64,000 nucleotides of DNA from Absidia repens (Eukaryota; Mucoromycota; Mucoromycetes; Mucorales; Cunninghamellaceae). A program made the position numbers and the translations under genes. The stretch's first letter is position 1. Every line of letters begins with the position of its first letter. Location of the stretch: NCBI GenBank assembly GCA_002105175.1, contig MCGE01000054.1, forward strand, positions 62,001 to 126,000, in the 5' to 3' direction. The notes beneath the pieces are model-generated. The model ran no database searches and had not been told where the DNA came from. It saw only the letters and a program-made list of their open reading frames with translations. Below, in pieces: positions 43,030-55,517 of this stretch.

Positions 43030-44460
43030 GCATATTTGAGAATTCACTATCAACGGCACCACTTTGAACACGATAACCTGAAGACCAAAGGGATGACATA
43101 TACAAAAAAAAAAAAAAAAAAAGTAGTTTATTTTGCACACACCCTTTAGAAAAAGGTAAATGCGCACATTACTGTTCAAATCGTAAGCTACAATGACGGC
43201 GGGATGATCCTTGGAAGGGTCCATAAAATAGTATACCGATGGGTCTGTTGGCCTCCCTCTTGCTGTAATCCGGTCCGGGTCGTCACTGGGTCGCCACAAT
43301 CGCCAAAATGCTTCGGTGATCTTCCAAAAGGGAAAGTGAAGTTCTTCATGTTGACACATCCAAATCAGTTCATCCAAGGAGCGAGGAAACGTCAAATGAG
43401 CAAATTTCAAACCATCACATATATCCCATCGTGCTGCAAACGAGTCAGAATCCCAAACCCTAAAACAAAATGAAGTAAATGGGTTAGTTTTTTTTTCTTT
43501 TTTTTTTTTTTTTTTTTTTCTTGCGGGGGTGGAGAGAGGAAGATAGGCTTACCATGAACTTGAAATGATATTGCAGCGTCCAATGTGTTGTCGTCAATGG
43601 TGTCTTTGCAAAAAAATGGCCAGCCGTAATGCAGGCCTTGGTCGGTAAGATGAGTGGATAAAATCAGGCAAGCGGGCACCACCCATCTGGACACCTCATG
43701 AGCAGCCATGGGTCACTATCTTGTCCTTAGGTCAAGCATGGCGTCAAGATCATCCTTCATTTCGCGGGTTCAGTTTGCCTTCATCCGCAATGAGTTTTTG
43801 TCATCCTTTCCATCATTGCAGCACACTTCCATAGAGCACACATCATATTCCGTTTTTTTATCCATATCAACAAGGACACACCGTAGATCGAATCTTGAAT
43901 CCAGTCACGGGGTGTCCATCATGGTAAAAAGTGGACGCTTCTTGATGGCCGAGGATTTCATAGCAGGGTTTCGCCAGTCTTGATCCTCACTTTGGTTTCA
44001 AGTGGAAAGAGCTTTGAAAAGAGTGGTACCCATAAGAAGGGTCAGGTGGTCATATTCAGATACATTCACTTGAGGCTTCCGTTTCCAGCAAGTGCGGGTA
44101 AGTGGCCAATGATATCCAAGATGTGTTCCATGACTTCGAGCCCAGGCATGACATTTGTTCCTTGATACTTATGATACATCTTGTAAACGTACAGTAGCCC
44201 CACTATTCAAGTTCCGAGATGATTCAACAGACGCAGAGATAATATTCCACATGTTAGTCAGTTCCAGGTTCTTCTCCGATTTCGTGAGTGGATGCCTTGA
44301 TTTCATAATATCGACGATTTTGCGCCATTCCATCTGAGGTGAAGAAAGAACCTTTTGAGATGCATATGAGCCATCAGCAAATGTCCAAAATGCTTGACAG
44401 ACCATTTGACATGATTTTGCGTTCCCGCGGATAAAAGTGCTTTGCCGTCAAGCTGCTGGA
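43030..44460 (-). pseudogene. decayed U-family gene, minus-strand copy
   Basis: Readable pieces in order: IRGNAKSCQMVCQAFWTFAD and QMEWRKIVDIMKS near 44450-44290; NMWNIISASVESSRN near 44250; QGTNVMPGLEVMEHILDIIG near 44160-44110; SEYDHLTLLMGTTLFKALS near 44060; LRCVLVDMDKKTEYDVCSME near 43880; MKDDLDAMLDLRTR near 43760; FFCKDTIDDNTLDAAISFQV to a GTAAGC donor near 43552; and, after an intron with a poly-A tract, DGIYVMV. A frameshift then leads to KFAHLTFPRSLDELIWMC and WKITEAFWRLWRPSDD. The K-D-x-ID, intron and DGIYVM order matches the other U-family copies. Several stops and frame changes make it a pseudogene. Confidence 0.6.
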
Positions 44461-44499
44461 TCCAATTTCATCTTGGGAGGGGGCGGTTCTTGAGTAGGA

Positions 44500-45282
44500 T
44501 GGGATTCGCTTTTCCATAGTCCAGGACCGATAGCGATGCTTTTTTTTTTGAATGTCAAGTGGATGGTGAGTAGACTATGATCTGTCCAGGTAGGGGAGCG
44601 TAATTTTTTCCACCATGGATCCCATGAGGGGTGTGAGCCACGGTGTGTCGACTAACAAAAATGGAATCAATGGTGCTGTCTTTTGATTTCCGAGGTGAAG
44701 GTGGGAATGGTGTTCAGATCATTGTGATTCAAGCCATTGTGGAAGTGCGTGTGTCTAAAAAGGATACCCATTCAGTTGATGCATTCGCGTCCAGTCGAGG
44801 TCGGTGGTAGGAATAGTTGAAATCCCCCCCCATAATGACTAAACGTTGGAGATCGATACATAATGGAGGATTTCGGAAGAGAGAGAGATGACAGATTGGA
44901 AGAACTGACGTCGAGTGGGTTGGTGCTGTGCCGGAGTATATAGGACTAGGATGAAGAAGGGAGCGTAGAGGTTGTGAGGGTGTTGAATTTTGGATAATAC
45001 CATTCGGTCGCGGTCAGGAGTGTCGGAGGGTATGGTATTATCCGATAGGGTAAAAAGAGATGAGAAGGAGAGGAGGGCGCATTGGTGTGTCCAGAGCGAT
45101 TGTTGTTGGATCATGAGTTGGGTGTGTGAATCAAGAGTGTGTGTTTCTTGAAGGGCGAGTATATTGGATTTGACGGTGCGGAGGAAACGAATAAATGGTT
45201 GTTGAGTTGATGTTGATGCCATCTTCACAATGCTGTTGCAATTGAGAGATGACATTTGTAGTGATATGGTTGTATCAATCAT
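44500..45282 (-). pseudogene. LINE endonuclease-domain fragment
   Basis: The 5' part of a non-LTR retrotransposon ORF2. Reading from 45282: MSSLNCNSIVKMAST, NILALQETHTLDSH (apurinic-endonuclease-like core), FFILVLYTPAQHQPTRR, then, after one frameshift near 44850, LVIMGGDFNYSYHRPR with the GDFN motif, and WTDHSLLTIHLTF near 44560-44610, the usual SDH-type end. No reverse transcriptase follows; the sequence runs into the U-family pseudogene near 44460. Confidence 0.7.
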
Positions 45283-45284
45283 AA

Positions 45285-45749
45285 TTACTGACTATATCGT
45301 ACAAGTCGCCCCGCATTGCGTGCTGGTTGAAGGCGAGATTTGACCCCTGGCATTTTCTTTGTAACCTTTGGCTGATTTGTGGAGGCTGATTGGTGAACAG
45401 TGGTGATAGATGCCTGTACCCCATTCATCCCAATAGTTCTGACTGGTACTGAGGATTTCTTCTTTTGTGTTGGAGAATACGTGTCACTGGTGCTGTTCTC
45501 CATTCTGTCGATATAATCCTCAATGTCTTCCTCATCGTCCATTTCCTCGCTTTGTGGCGTAGAGGGTTGAGCATTGGTTGGTTCTGCATCATCTTGATCC
45601 ATAGAATCCTCAGCGGTGTCTTCGTTGGGCTGCTCGTCAAGAGAGAGAGACAAAAAATGAGAAACGGCACGAAGGTAAGTGATTTTATATTCAATATTTC
45701 TTACCAAAATTAGCCAAGTCGTCCTCAAGTAAGGTCCAACTGAATTCAT
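45285..45749 (-). pseudogene. acidic ORF next to the LINE fragment (possible ORF1 part)
   Basis: An open frame of 154 codons. A short intron is likely: ATG exon 45749-45705, a GTAAG donor, and an acceptor near 45633, with the frame preserved. The product is acidic in the middle (EEMDDEEDIEDYIDRME) and basic at the end (KKMPGVKSRLQPARNAGR). It sits just upstream of, and on the same strand as, the LINE endonuclease frame, where an ORF1 would be. No zinc knuckle is seen, so identity as ORF1 is a guess. Confidence 0.35.
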
Positions 45750-45816
45750 CAGGTTCTCTATCAGCTAATGTCCGCTTCGAGTAAGGTGATCGTTTGAATG
45801 ACGTGATAATGGAAGT

Positions 45817-46177
45817 TGTCGTAATTGTCACTTGTCGTCATCCACACATATCAGATACGCGGTTATCCATCACGACCCAACAATTGTACCTTGTCAGTCT
45901 CCAGCATAACCTTACCACTGGCTATGTTTCACTTGGTCTACAATGAAGATCAAAGGTTAATCATCTATCTATGCCATAATACACTATTTTATTCCCTCAT
46001 CTCGAACTCTACCAATAATCCATTACCATCTACAATCATCTATCATCATAGAAATTTCTTACTCCAACATCCGCTTCCCCTATTTTTACCATAAAAACTC
46101 ACTGTCATTCTATTCAATAAAAACGACATCTGTTATATCACTTACTTGATTGACTTTACTATAAACAAATTATTACA
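45817..46177 (+). mobile_element. solo LTR S3
   Basis: 361 bp, TGTCGTAATTGTCAC ... CAAATTATTACA. Flanks GAAGT and CAATG do not match, so the target duplication has been lost or the copy arose by recombination. Confidence 0.75.
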
Positions 46178-46299
46178 CAATGAATAAAAACTGTCTATTT
46201 CAACCACAGTAGCGCCCGAGCGGGCTGTTAATTTTTATTACGTGCTTTCATAGGGATTCATTTCCGTCTTCCATTATTTTTTTTTTTTTATTCTTTTTT

Positions 46300-47020
46300 C
46301 ATTGCTTAGTTATAGGTAATGTACAGTAAACACCTGCCCGTCCCGAGAAATTTCGACGAGCTTTGTACCTTTGTGTATGACCTTGTTGGAGTGGAAGTCT
46401 TTGGCCTTTGATGTCCATACGACGCTACTGTGCAGAACCTGCTTTTAAGTCTTCACTATGGATTCAGGTAATAAATAAAAATGGTATCAACTTGAACTGT
46501 ATTAATTTCTAGTCTTTTTTTCTTTCTTTTACTTATGTGTCCTGTGTTTGGTTGTGGGTCATGTATGGTAAACACCTGCCCCGTTCCGGAGAAATTTCGA
46601 CGAGCTTTTGTGCCTTTGTGTATGACCTTGTTGGAGTGGAAGTCTTTGGGCATTTACTGTCCCTATGACGCTACTGTACGTGACCCACGACCTTCTCATT
46701 TGAAGTTTTTGGACGACACAATGGACACCATGGACGAATACCCTGAATTCAAAAACTGCTAATTTGGTTATGGACAACGTACCCATTCACCCAATCACAA
46801 ACCATCGAAGAACCTCTCACCGAACGTGGATATCGCTGTCTTTATCTCCGTCCCTACTCTCGTGAATTGAACCCTATAGAACAATTTTTGGTCCAAAGTG
46901 AAATATACAACCAAGAGGGGGGGAAGCATGGTTGGATTCTGGAAGGCTCTCTTCAAGAATAGCCGAAGTCTGCAATAGGGGTGACCAGCAAGGAATCTTC
47001 ATGGATATATTTGCCACTCA
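46300..47020 (+). pseudogene. Tc1/mariner-like DDE transposase fragments
   Basis: Readable pieces: HLKFLDDTMDTMDEYPEF near 46702-46753; after a frameshift, LVMDNVPIHP (second catalytic D context) near 46766; then in another frame ERGYRCLYLRPYSRELNPIEQF near 46828-46893, containing the conserved YxxPYSxxLNPIE segment with the final E. At least two frameshifts. The upstream part is locally duplicated: 46315-46437 and 46552-46675 are near copies (TTTCGACGAGCTTT, TTGGAGTGGAAGTCTTTGG). Confidence 0.65.
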
Positions 47021-47194
47021 ATCTCGCGCTTTGAAGACTGTTTCAATAGAAACCCAATTTAGCCGTTTTTATACCTATAGTTTATTTCTTTAGTTTAGGA
47101 TTATTTAATGTATTCCCTTCTATCTTATGCACCCAATAAATGATTCCATTTATCCTACTTTTGTCTCTCTCTCTTTTTTTTTTTTCAACAAAAC

Positions 47195-47360
47195 AAGGTT
47201 TTACTTGCTCATGTCCGTTCTAAAGGAGAAATTGCCTTGTCAGTTGCATCATCGGGCATTGCTGCCATTCTTCTTCCTGGGGGGGGGGTCGTACTGCACT
47301 CCGTCGGTTCAAGATTCCGATAGAACGGACCGCTGAAATGACCTGCAATGTAGATCCCTG
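47195..47360 (+). pseudogene. Helitron helicase (PIF1-like) fragment
   Basis: KVLLAHVRSKGEIALSVASS then GIAAILLPGG, a frame change in a G run, and GRTALRRFKIPIERTAEMTC. This order is characteristic of the Helitron PIF1-type helicase after its Walker A motif. It is cut off by R2 near 47353. Confidence 0.7.
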
Positions 47361-47650
47361 CTATGATGATGTTGCTATTGTATTTTTGCCTTTTTTTTTT
47401 TTACATACATTTCTAGGTGCTGAATCACAACCCTCGGGACTCGTCATGGATGACTTTTACCCTCTCATTCTCGCTTCCCTCTTCTCCCCCCCTTCCTTTA
47501 TAATTTAATCATTATTTCTTGTTTGTTTGGCCACTTTTTTTTTTTTTTATCCTTTGAAATAAACATTGTACGTATCTCAATATCAAGTATTTTGAGCGTG
47601 TCTTTGATGTGATTGTATCAAATTCGATTGTAGGAAATGGGGGGGGGTTT
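47353..47650 (+). repeat. dispersed repeat R2, copy 2
   Basis: Second copy of the repeat at 32186-32480, ending TTTGAAATAAACATTGTACG and a GTGTCTTTGATGTGATTG tail, about 75 bp before the HET-7 stop. Confidence 0.7.
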
Positions 47651-47723
47651 CAAGGTTGTCATTTATTCACTTGATGAACATCCAAAAAATAAAGGATGGA
47701 CGGACACACATGATTTTTTTTTT

Positions 47724-50019
47724 TCAGTAGATATTAAAATCATGAATATACTGATGATTTTCGCCTTCGTTAGTGTACAACTTAAGATCATCATCATCAT
47801 AGTGTGTATAATGATCGACGTCTTGACAAGGTATGATCCATTTGTTTTGCGCGAAACTTCCGACCAAAACGAGACAACACATACCATGCAAACGAGAATC
47901 GTGAATCACATTCCAACTGCTCTCCTCCGAGGAGAAAGGAGAAATCAGGACAATATCAAGAGTGTCAGTGGAAGCAGGATGAATACCAACACGTTGACAA
48001 AGTGGGAGACTAGTCATGAACAAATCGTTGCTGGTATCAGGACATGTACGGTCGCGGGTTACCACATAAAACTCTTTTGGTTTCAAACGTAGGGAGTAGT
48101 AGCAGGGTTGGCCATCTCCACCGTCGTTTTCATCATCATCATCATCATTTTCTTGGCTATTGTTGATATTATTGTTGTTGGTGTGTTGATCGTGACATAG
48201 GATAATGATGGATGGATCGTCCAAGTCAAAATTGCTCCCAAAGTTAGAGAGCGTATGTCGAAGACGTTCCATTTTGAACTCCAGAGATAAAGTCGATGTC
48301 ACAAATGTGGGGAGAACACCATGTTTGATGGCATCTTTTTGGACGGACCAAAAAAGTAGACACAATTTGTCCATGTTGTTCATGATGTCGTAGAGTTTTA
48401 ATTTGACCGATACCATACTGCTAATTTTCCAATGCGACACCTCGGTTTTTTTATTGGCATATTCCGACAATGGTAACGTACTGTAAAATCGATCCTCTAC
48501 ATAAAAAAAAACAATAAAAAAATTGGAATTAGTCTTCTAAAAAAAAAAAAAAATTGATGATTCGTTTTTCAACCTTTACCATTTTTACTGGCTTTGGAAC
48601 CCAGAATGATCTCCAGAAATGTTTGTTGATTTAGCTGGCGTGTCATTGTATAATGGAATCGCATATAAACGGGGTTGGTGGTTGTTGACCTGGTGCGCAT
48701 GACTTTTGCTTGATTGGCATAGATCATCGCCGCCAACTTTGAAAAATAAGGATCGTCCACAAAATCAAATTTGAAAAAGGTAAATGGCACCTTTTTAACG
48801 TCATCATCATCACCATCATAGGTCGTGCTGTTGTCCTGGGAAGCAAGTGCCAATTGCGTAAACCAGTATTTAAGATTGTTTTTCTTTTTGGCAATGTTGA
48901 ATTCACTGATCACCCACACACGAGACGACCAATCCTTCACGAGATCCGTCAAAAATTCCATCGATTGCCGTATCGTTGTACTTCTTTGAATGACCTTGGA
49001 CTTCCAGTTCGCGTTGTCGAATTGCCCTAGTTCGTTCTTTGTTGCTGATGGGTTTAAACCGAGAAACATGTTTAGAGGACAAATCGGTTCATAACAGTGA
49101 TGCAATTCTTCAATGGTATTTTTACTGGTGCCCTTTAGCCAAGCTTTCCAATGCTGTTGATGATGATGATAATGCTGACGATGCTGTGCTTGCGTGGTTT
49201 CGCAGATATGATCAAGCGCTCCCACAGGGCAATAGAATGGATGATGATCTTGGCAATTCATAAAACTAAATGAAAAATGATCCGTGTATCGTAGCAGCAA
49301 TTGCCTTAATGCCGGCGGATCGTTTGGTACTTGAATATGATTGAGAAATGTTTCTTCCACTGCAGCAAGTGCATCGACGTTGCCGTGAATAAGATGGTAG
49401 ATATCATTGCTGTATTGGTTGGAGCCCTCGATGGTTTCGTCGTTTTTGACGCATACGCTTTTCAAGTGAGTTACATGTAGGTCGGGGACGGCTAAAATAT
49501 ATGTAGCCCGGTCGTAGATGTTACTCATTTGATAAATGGTTGCTTTTCGTCTACCCTCGTGCTGTTGATCTACACAGATGGCGTCCACCCATACATACTG
49601 GATATGTTTCATGTCCAATTCCAAGGTCATCATATGACAGAGCTGATAAAAATCATTCAAGGCAAACGAAGTGATCGATGCTGTATAGCCAACTTGAGTT
49701 TCGATCAATGTCTCATGTAATTCGCCCCAACGATAAGACAAGGCGACAAATTCCAAATCTTTTTCTTCAAGTGGCCTTTTAACACAATGGATCATTTTCT
49801 CTTTCGCTGCCTTTTTAATGTCGACAAGCACCACTTGAAATGGTCTTTGCTGTCGTTGCTCGGGGGTGGAGGCTATGATTGATATATATGTATCATCATA
49901 GATAAACAAAAAAAGTCGTATTTTAGTAACCGCTTGATTTTGCATATATATATATATATAAAAGCGACACCCAATATATTACCTTTGCAGAGCTGTTCCT
50001 TTGGATCATCGTTCGTCAT
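47724..50019 (-). CDS. HET-domain protein, copy HET-7
   Basis: Three exons: 50019-49983, 49872-48580 and 48496-47724, giving 700 residues. Introns are 110 and 83 nt, phase 1. Exon 1 encodes MTNDDPKEQLCK. HET motifs: ALSYRWGELHE, YVWVDAICVDQQHEGR (one residue longer than the others), QMSNIYDRATYILAVPD, DWSSRVWVISEFNIAKKKN. The Cys insertion is intact (YCPVGALDHIC, HHCYEPICPLNMF) and carries a His-rich QHRQHYHHHQQHW. Exon 3 has an Asn/Asp tract (NNNNINNSQENDDDDDENDG), lacks several motifs of the HET-1 group and ends HDFNIY. Diverged subfamily. Confidence 0.88.
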
Positions 50020-50639
50020 GAACAGTTAGGATGGAATGGAAAAAAAAAAAGAAAAGAGAAAGAAGTTCTGCAACTATGGATGTAAAAATAAAGAATTCGG
50101 GACATGTATATTCGAATGCAGCACAAAATGGCGTTTCTCTGTAACACGAACATTCAATAAGGTTTTGAAGTGATGGGCAAAAAATACTGGCCTCCTTACA
50201 GCAATCTCTCGCGCTTTCTTTTTTTTCCCTCCCATTTGAGATGATAATTTATACACTAGTGATAAAAATGTCATAGATAGTGAGGAGATGTCATGATTCA
50301 GTTAATAATTTGGTTCCTGAATATATATATATATTTTTTTTAGTGTGCAAGATTTTAATATCCGCCTTGTCCACTCTCTTTTCACTGAAAGGGAGGGGAA
50401 GAGGTGCTGTACTAAACGTAGGTAATACTGGCTGGGTGGTGTGGCAATAAAATCAAGTTGGAGAAGAGGGGGAACGTTGTCTGATTGATGCTTTTTATTT
50501 TTCTGTGCCGAGGAAACAAGTACACTTCCACGTGGATGTAATACCGCACGCCGCACAAAAAAAAAAAAAAAAAAAAACGTAGACAAATTCATCTTAGTAA
50601 AACAAATCACAAAACAATTACAATAGGGATATCTGTTCA
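50020..50639. other. HET-7 upstream region
   Basis: Conserved words GGGACATGTATATTCG and CTCTGTAACACGAAC near 50100-50150. No gene. Poly-A tract at 50557-50577. Confidence 0.45.
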
Positions 50640-51220
50640 GTATGAAACGTGGTCACGGAATACTTAATTAAAGGAACATATTTTATTAAAGCATATTGGA
50701 AGGATACTAAAACTAAAGACGGGAAGGGATTCAATGTAACAAAGGATTATGGAAAGATCTATTGGGGAGGAAGAATGAAGGGAGCGATAGATGTGTGACT
50801 TGAAAGAATAGTCAACGCTAATCTAAAGGTATGACAATAAAAAGCTTCCTAATATACTGTAGGAGACAGTAGAAAGACAGTAAGTGGATAACTTTTATTG
50901 AAGTGTCACATGGATCAACACTTAATCTAAAAGAATGAGGGGAAAAAGGGATCTATGCCGCAAAGCACGCAAGAGATTTATGGGGCATTTTTCATTGAGA
51001 CAAGAAGAGATAGGTTTTATTCAGATAAAGAGACAAAGTATGGACAAACTATTACTCAATTGAGCTATGAAAAGTCATCTAATAGTGTCTTTAGATCCTA
51101 GAATCAAAATGACAGGGTTTCCCCATGCATCATGTCATCCCTGAGCTGAAACCCCATCTAAACTAGTCCTGACACTAACCTACGTCCAACATGACCTCGA
51201 AAAAGTTGGTTGGTGAAGAA
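50640..51220 (+). repeat. dispersed repeat R1, copy j (long form)
   Basis: R1 with upstream module and core TCAAAATGACAGGGTTTCCC then CATGCATCATGTCATCCC. It lies between HET-7 and HET-8 and is closest to copy f. Confidence 0.8.
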
Positions 51221-51492
51221 AGAAAAAAAAAAAAAAAAAAAAAAAAAACGCTTATTCGCTCTTATTAAACTCAACAGATTTAATTATCCTATATCAATTA
51301 AACCGAATGTTGATGCTATGGCACAATAATGATACAGTAACGCATGATAGATATAAATGATTCAACATTAATTATACATATCATCAAGCCAAGGTATAAA
51401 ACAATAATTGGTTGCTTTCCAAGTATGTATGTAGCTGTTTATTAAACCAATCACCATACAAAATATTAAACGATAGCACATCTTGGGTTTTT

Positions 51493-53781
51493 TTAGTAGA
51501 TATCAAAAAAAGTAATACGAGGCTTAGCATCGCTGTCGTTGTCGATGTAGTCGTCGTCGTCGCCACGGCATATCATATGATCTCCCTCGTCGGCATTTTT
51601 AATGGCTTCAGGTGACAGAATCCATTTATTTCTAACAAAACATCCGATCAAAGTGATGTAATCACAGTGAAGACCAGGAAGAGTTAGCCATGTATTACTC
51701 TTCTGTACAGTAAATGAGATAGAAACAATGTCAAAAGTACGCCTAGAAGCATCATCCTCATCATCAACATGGAGGCCAAGGCGTTTAAAAATTGGCATCT
51801 TGTTGCATATGGATCTATGAAGGTTGCTGGACCAATATTGGTCGTCATTTGCCACATAATATTCTTTTGGTTTCAAACGTAAATAGTGTTGGTACGAGTC
51901 CCAACCGTCCCCTTCATCATCATCATCGTCATCATCACCATCATTGTTGCTATTATTGTTGTTGGTTTGTTTGTGATGATGATAAAGCATAATGGTGGAT
52001 GGATCCTTTACGTCAAAGTTCGAAAAATCTACTTCGGGACTATTGATATGAAGCGCAAGGTAGGATGTCGAAGATTTTAAAGTCGATGTTGCAAAGGTTG
52101 GTAAAACACCGCTATTCGTCGCCTCCTCATCACTAGACCAAAATAGCAGTGCTAATTTATCTTTTGTGTGCATGATTTCGTAGAGTTTCAATTTCACAGA
52201 TGGCATAGTGTTGATTTTCCAATTCGACACCTCCAGTTTTCTGTCTTGATATGGTGAGAATGGCAAAATACTGTAAAATCGATCCTCTAATGAATTTTAA
52301 AATAAATAAAAAAAGAATATAAAATCTTTTTTTTTTCTAAAATTAAAAGAGGGGGGTAAGATTCGTTGTTTGTTTCAATTTACCATTTTTACTCGCTTTC
52401 GAAATCAGAATGTTCTGTAGAAACGTTTGTTGACTGAGTTGGCTGTGTAAAGTATAATGGAATTGAATGTACACTGGGTTGGACGTTTCTGTTCTCGTCG
52501 TTCGTGTTCTACGTTCGTTTCGGTAGTAATCAACGTTCATACTGGTGTCTGAAGAATTGTTACAATCAAATTTGAAGAAGGTGAATTTTTCGCCGCCCTC
52601 CATGTCATTATACTTATAAGGTGCATAATCGTCAAGAGCCAATTGAATAAACCAATATTTGAGGTTGTTTTTCTTTTTGGCGACATTGAATTCACTGATC
52701 ACCCACACACGCGTAGACCAATCCTTGATGAGCCCCACCAAAAATTCCATCGATTGTCGAATACTGTTGCTTCTTTGAAGGATCTTGGATTTCCATTGAG
52801 ACGCACGGTATTGACCGTTTTCGTCAATTGTTGGAAAGTCACGTCGAAAAAACATGGCTACAGGACAAATCTTTTCGTCACATTGATGTAATTCTCCATT
52901 CCATTTCATGCGGCTCCCTTTTATCCTAGTTTTCAAACGTTGACAACGCTTTTCATTGGTGGTGGTTTCGCAGATATGATCGAGGGCTAGTAGAGGACAA
53001 TACAGAGAATCATACTCATTGTAATTCATCAAACCATATGCAAAATGACTCGTGTTTTGAAGCAGCAATTGTCTTAATGCAGGAGGATCTTTTGGCACTT
53101 CGGCATCATCGAGGAATGCTTCATCCAAGGCGTCGAGTTGGGACGCATGTCCGTGAAGAAGGCGATAAAGATCCATAGAGTAATAGGCGGAGCCCTGGAT
53201 GGTGTCGCTATTTTTTAGCGAGACGCCTTTCAGGTAAGTCACATGAAGATCGGGTACTGCTAATATATATGTGGCGCGATCGTAGATATTGCTCATTTGG
53301 TGAATGGTTGCTTTTCGTTTTGACGGGGTTTGATCCACACAGACAGCATCCACCCATACATAATTGATATGCTTTGTATCCGATTCGATGGTCATCATTT
53401 TGCAAAGCCGATAAAAATCATTTAAATCAAACGATGTGATGGTTGCTGTGTAACCAACGCCAGTGTCGATCAGCGTCTCGTGCAATTCGCCCCAACGGTA
53501 AGATAAAGCAACAAATTTCAAATCGTTTTCTTCAAGTGGCTTTTTAACACAGCGGATTATATTATCTTCTGCGGCCTTTTTAATGTCGACAAGAACCACC
53601 TGAAATGGCTTTTTTTGTCGCTGCTTGGTGTCTTTGAGTGATAAGTCTAAAAAAAAAAAGAAAAAAAAACGTCATATCAGTCAATATGGGGTTGATGTAG
53701 AAAGGATCCAGTTAACAAAAATGTACGCTGTTTTTTGATATTACCTTGACCGAGTTTATCCGCTGCTTCGTCGATCGTCAT
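51493..53781 (-). CDS. HET-domain protein, copy HET-8
   Basis: Three exons: 53781-53745, 53646-52384 and 52286-51493, giving 697 residues. Introns are 98 and 97 nt; the intron 2 donor is GTAAAT. HET motifs: ALSYRWGELHE, YVWVDAVCVDQTPS (Val replacing Ile), QMSNIYDRATYILAVPD, DWSTRVWVISEFNVAKKKN. The Cys insertion is intact (YCPLLALDHIC, HQCDEKICPVAMF). Exon 3 has NNNNSNNDGDDDDDDDEGD and a unique island after FDIVSISF. Same subfamily as HET-1, 3 and 5, with shared 5' and 3' flanks. Confidence 0.88.
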
Positions 53782-54264
53782 GATGTAGTTGAACGAAAAA
53801 AAAAAAAGAGAGAGAGAAGGAAAAGGAGGGTGACAAAAAATTGACAGAATGAATGATGAATGGCTCGGGGCACGTATATTCGGGCGAACATAACAAAAAG
53901 GCGCTTCACTGTAACACAACCTCTCAATGAGAAGCCTCACCGTTGTTTCACGAATCAATGGGTGAAAGAGCAATACAGGTAGCCCTTTTTATTGCCCAAC
54001 GATCATAGCATGTATATGTTACAGTAGGAAGCTTAAATGAACAGTAGTTTATATAACAGTGGCAGAATGTCTCGGTTCAGTTATCATGGCATACGCCCTT
54101 GATGACTTTTGGTTCCTGAGTTTATTTTTATGGTGCATTTCATTTATAACCGTCATCAGTGAACCTTAATTCTTCATAATTTTGGAATATCAAATCCCGC
54201 GCGACCTTTTTTTATTTTTCGCTGATGCTCTCTCACACTTGATCCTTTTTTCTTGGGCATTACT
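53782..54264 (-). promoter_or_regulatory. conserved HET upstream region (HET-8)
   Basis: GGCACGTATATTCGGGCG and CACTGTAACACAACCTC near 53865-53925, as upstream of HET-1 and HET-5. Homology stops near 54250, where an inverted-repeat element begins. Confidence 0.4.
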
Positions 54265-55225
54265 CTAGTTCAGAGGGATTTCAGAAGATAGAAATTGAAT
54301 GACCGTCCATACCACCTTCATTGCATCGCGATTTGAGTATGCGACCTGAACATTGAGCAATATAAAAAAATGGCATTGTGCATTCAATAGAGTAATGCTT
54401 TAAAAAATAAATAAAGGTTACCAATTTCTTCTACGCCTTTTGTTTCGGAATGTAAACTCATTTGCTGTATATTTTCCTCATGATGGTCTTTCTTGGCAAT
54501 AGTGCGCGGTGCCGGTTTTCGTCTGGAGGAGAATGTTAATCTGATACTAAAAGAGGATGTGGAGCTGATGGCAAAGGTGATGCTATTGGTGGTGGTTCCA
54601 GCGTTGATGGTAGTGGCTATAATAATTTATCAAGACAGGTCTTTCCATAAATTCCATTTCCCATCCAACCTGAAATTTTTTTATTAATTAACTATGTAAA
54701 TTATGACGCCAATTTTGCATGATCGTGTAAAAATGCATACCGGTAGTTTCCATAGCCATGATCGGGCCGCGAATCTTATAGCATTCGCTTAGGACACTGC
54801 CCTTGCTTATAACTTTAAGAGGATAATCGTATTGATAATTGTAGTCATTGCTGTTGATATTATCGGATACAGTCAGAGTTAGTGTTTCGTTGAAACAAGT
54901 GTATCGTATTCGGTAAATAAATCTTTAAAGAAAGGGTCAACGCTGTACACCGTCGATCATATTCTTTCAATAAGGATAGGCTTCCAATAAGAAGTCGACT
55001 AATCATAATAAATAAAAGCAATAGATATTCAATTAGTATCGTAAAAAGGGATAAAGAAGTAAATGTCAAAACAATTTTTTTTTACCGCTAATGTCAGGTA
55101 GCGTGTTTCAATGCTGGTTATCGGCGATGCAATGAAGATGGTACGGACGGTCATTCAATTTCTATCCTCTGCAATCCCTCTGAAAACCCTCTGAAAACCC
55201 TCTGAAGCCTCTGAAGTTCCTCTGA
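54265..55225. mobile_element. inverted-repeat DNA transposon relative (element M2)
   Basis: The left arm (GAAATTGAATGACCGTCC and TACCACCTTCATTGCATCGC) is complementary to the right arm (GCGATGCAATGAAGATGG, GACGGTCATTCAATTTC). The right arm continues through tandem CCCTCTGAAAA units to CTCTGAAATGGAGCAATCCC. Near 54990-55070 it shares the TTTACTTCTTTATCC region of M1 in reverse. No transposase frame and no R1 inside. Confidence 0.65.
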
Positions 55226-55484
55226 AATGGAGCAATCCCCCCCCCAAAAAAAGTCAATGACACAAAAGAGGCCATTTGTTATCATTGTTTTAAGAATAAA
55301 TATGTTTCCTATCAAGAAAAAAAAAGTGGATCTTTTGATGAATTACTGTTACACATCCTTGTTGTCATTTTGTCGTTCTCCATTGAACACCGCGCGCTCT
55401 TCCCCCTCCCCCCCCACCAAAAAAAAAAAAATTCTTTAAACGCCACATATACGCATCCCTGGTGCTTTTTTTAAAACAGTTACC

Positions 55485-55517
<33 letters not shown>

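Noticed and set aside
45817..46177. Target duplication for solo LTR S3
   Set aside because: Flanks GAAGT and CAATG do not match.
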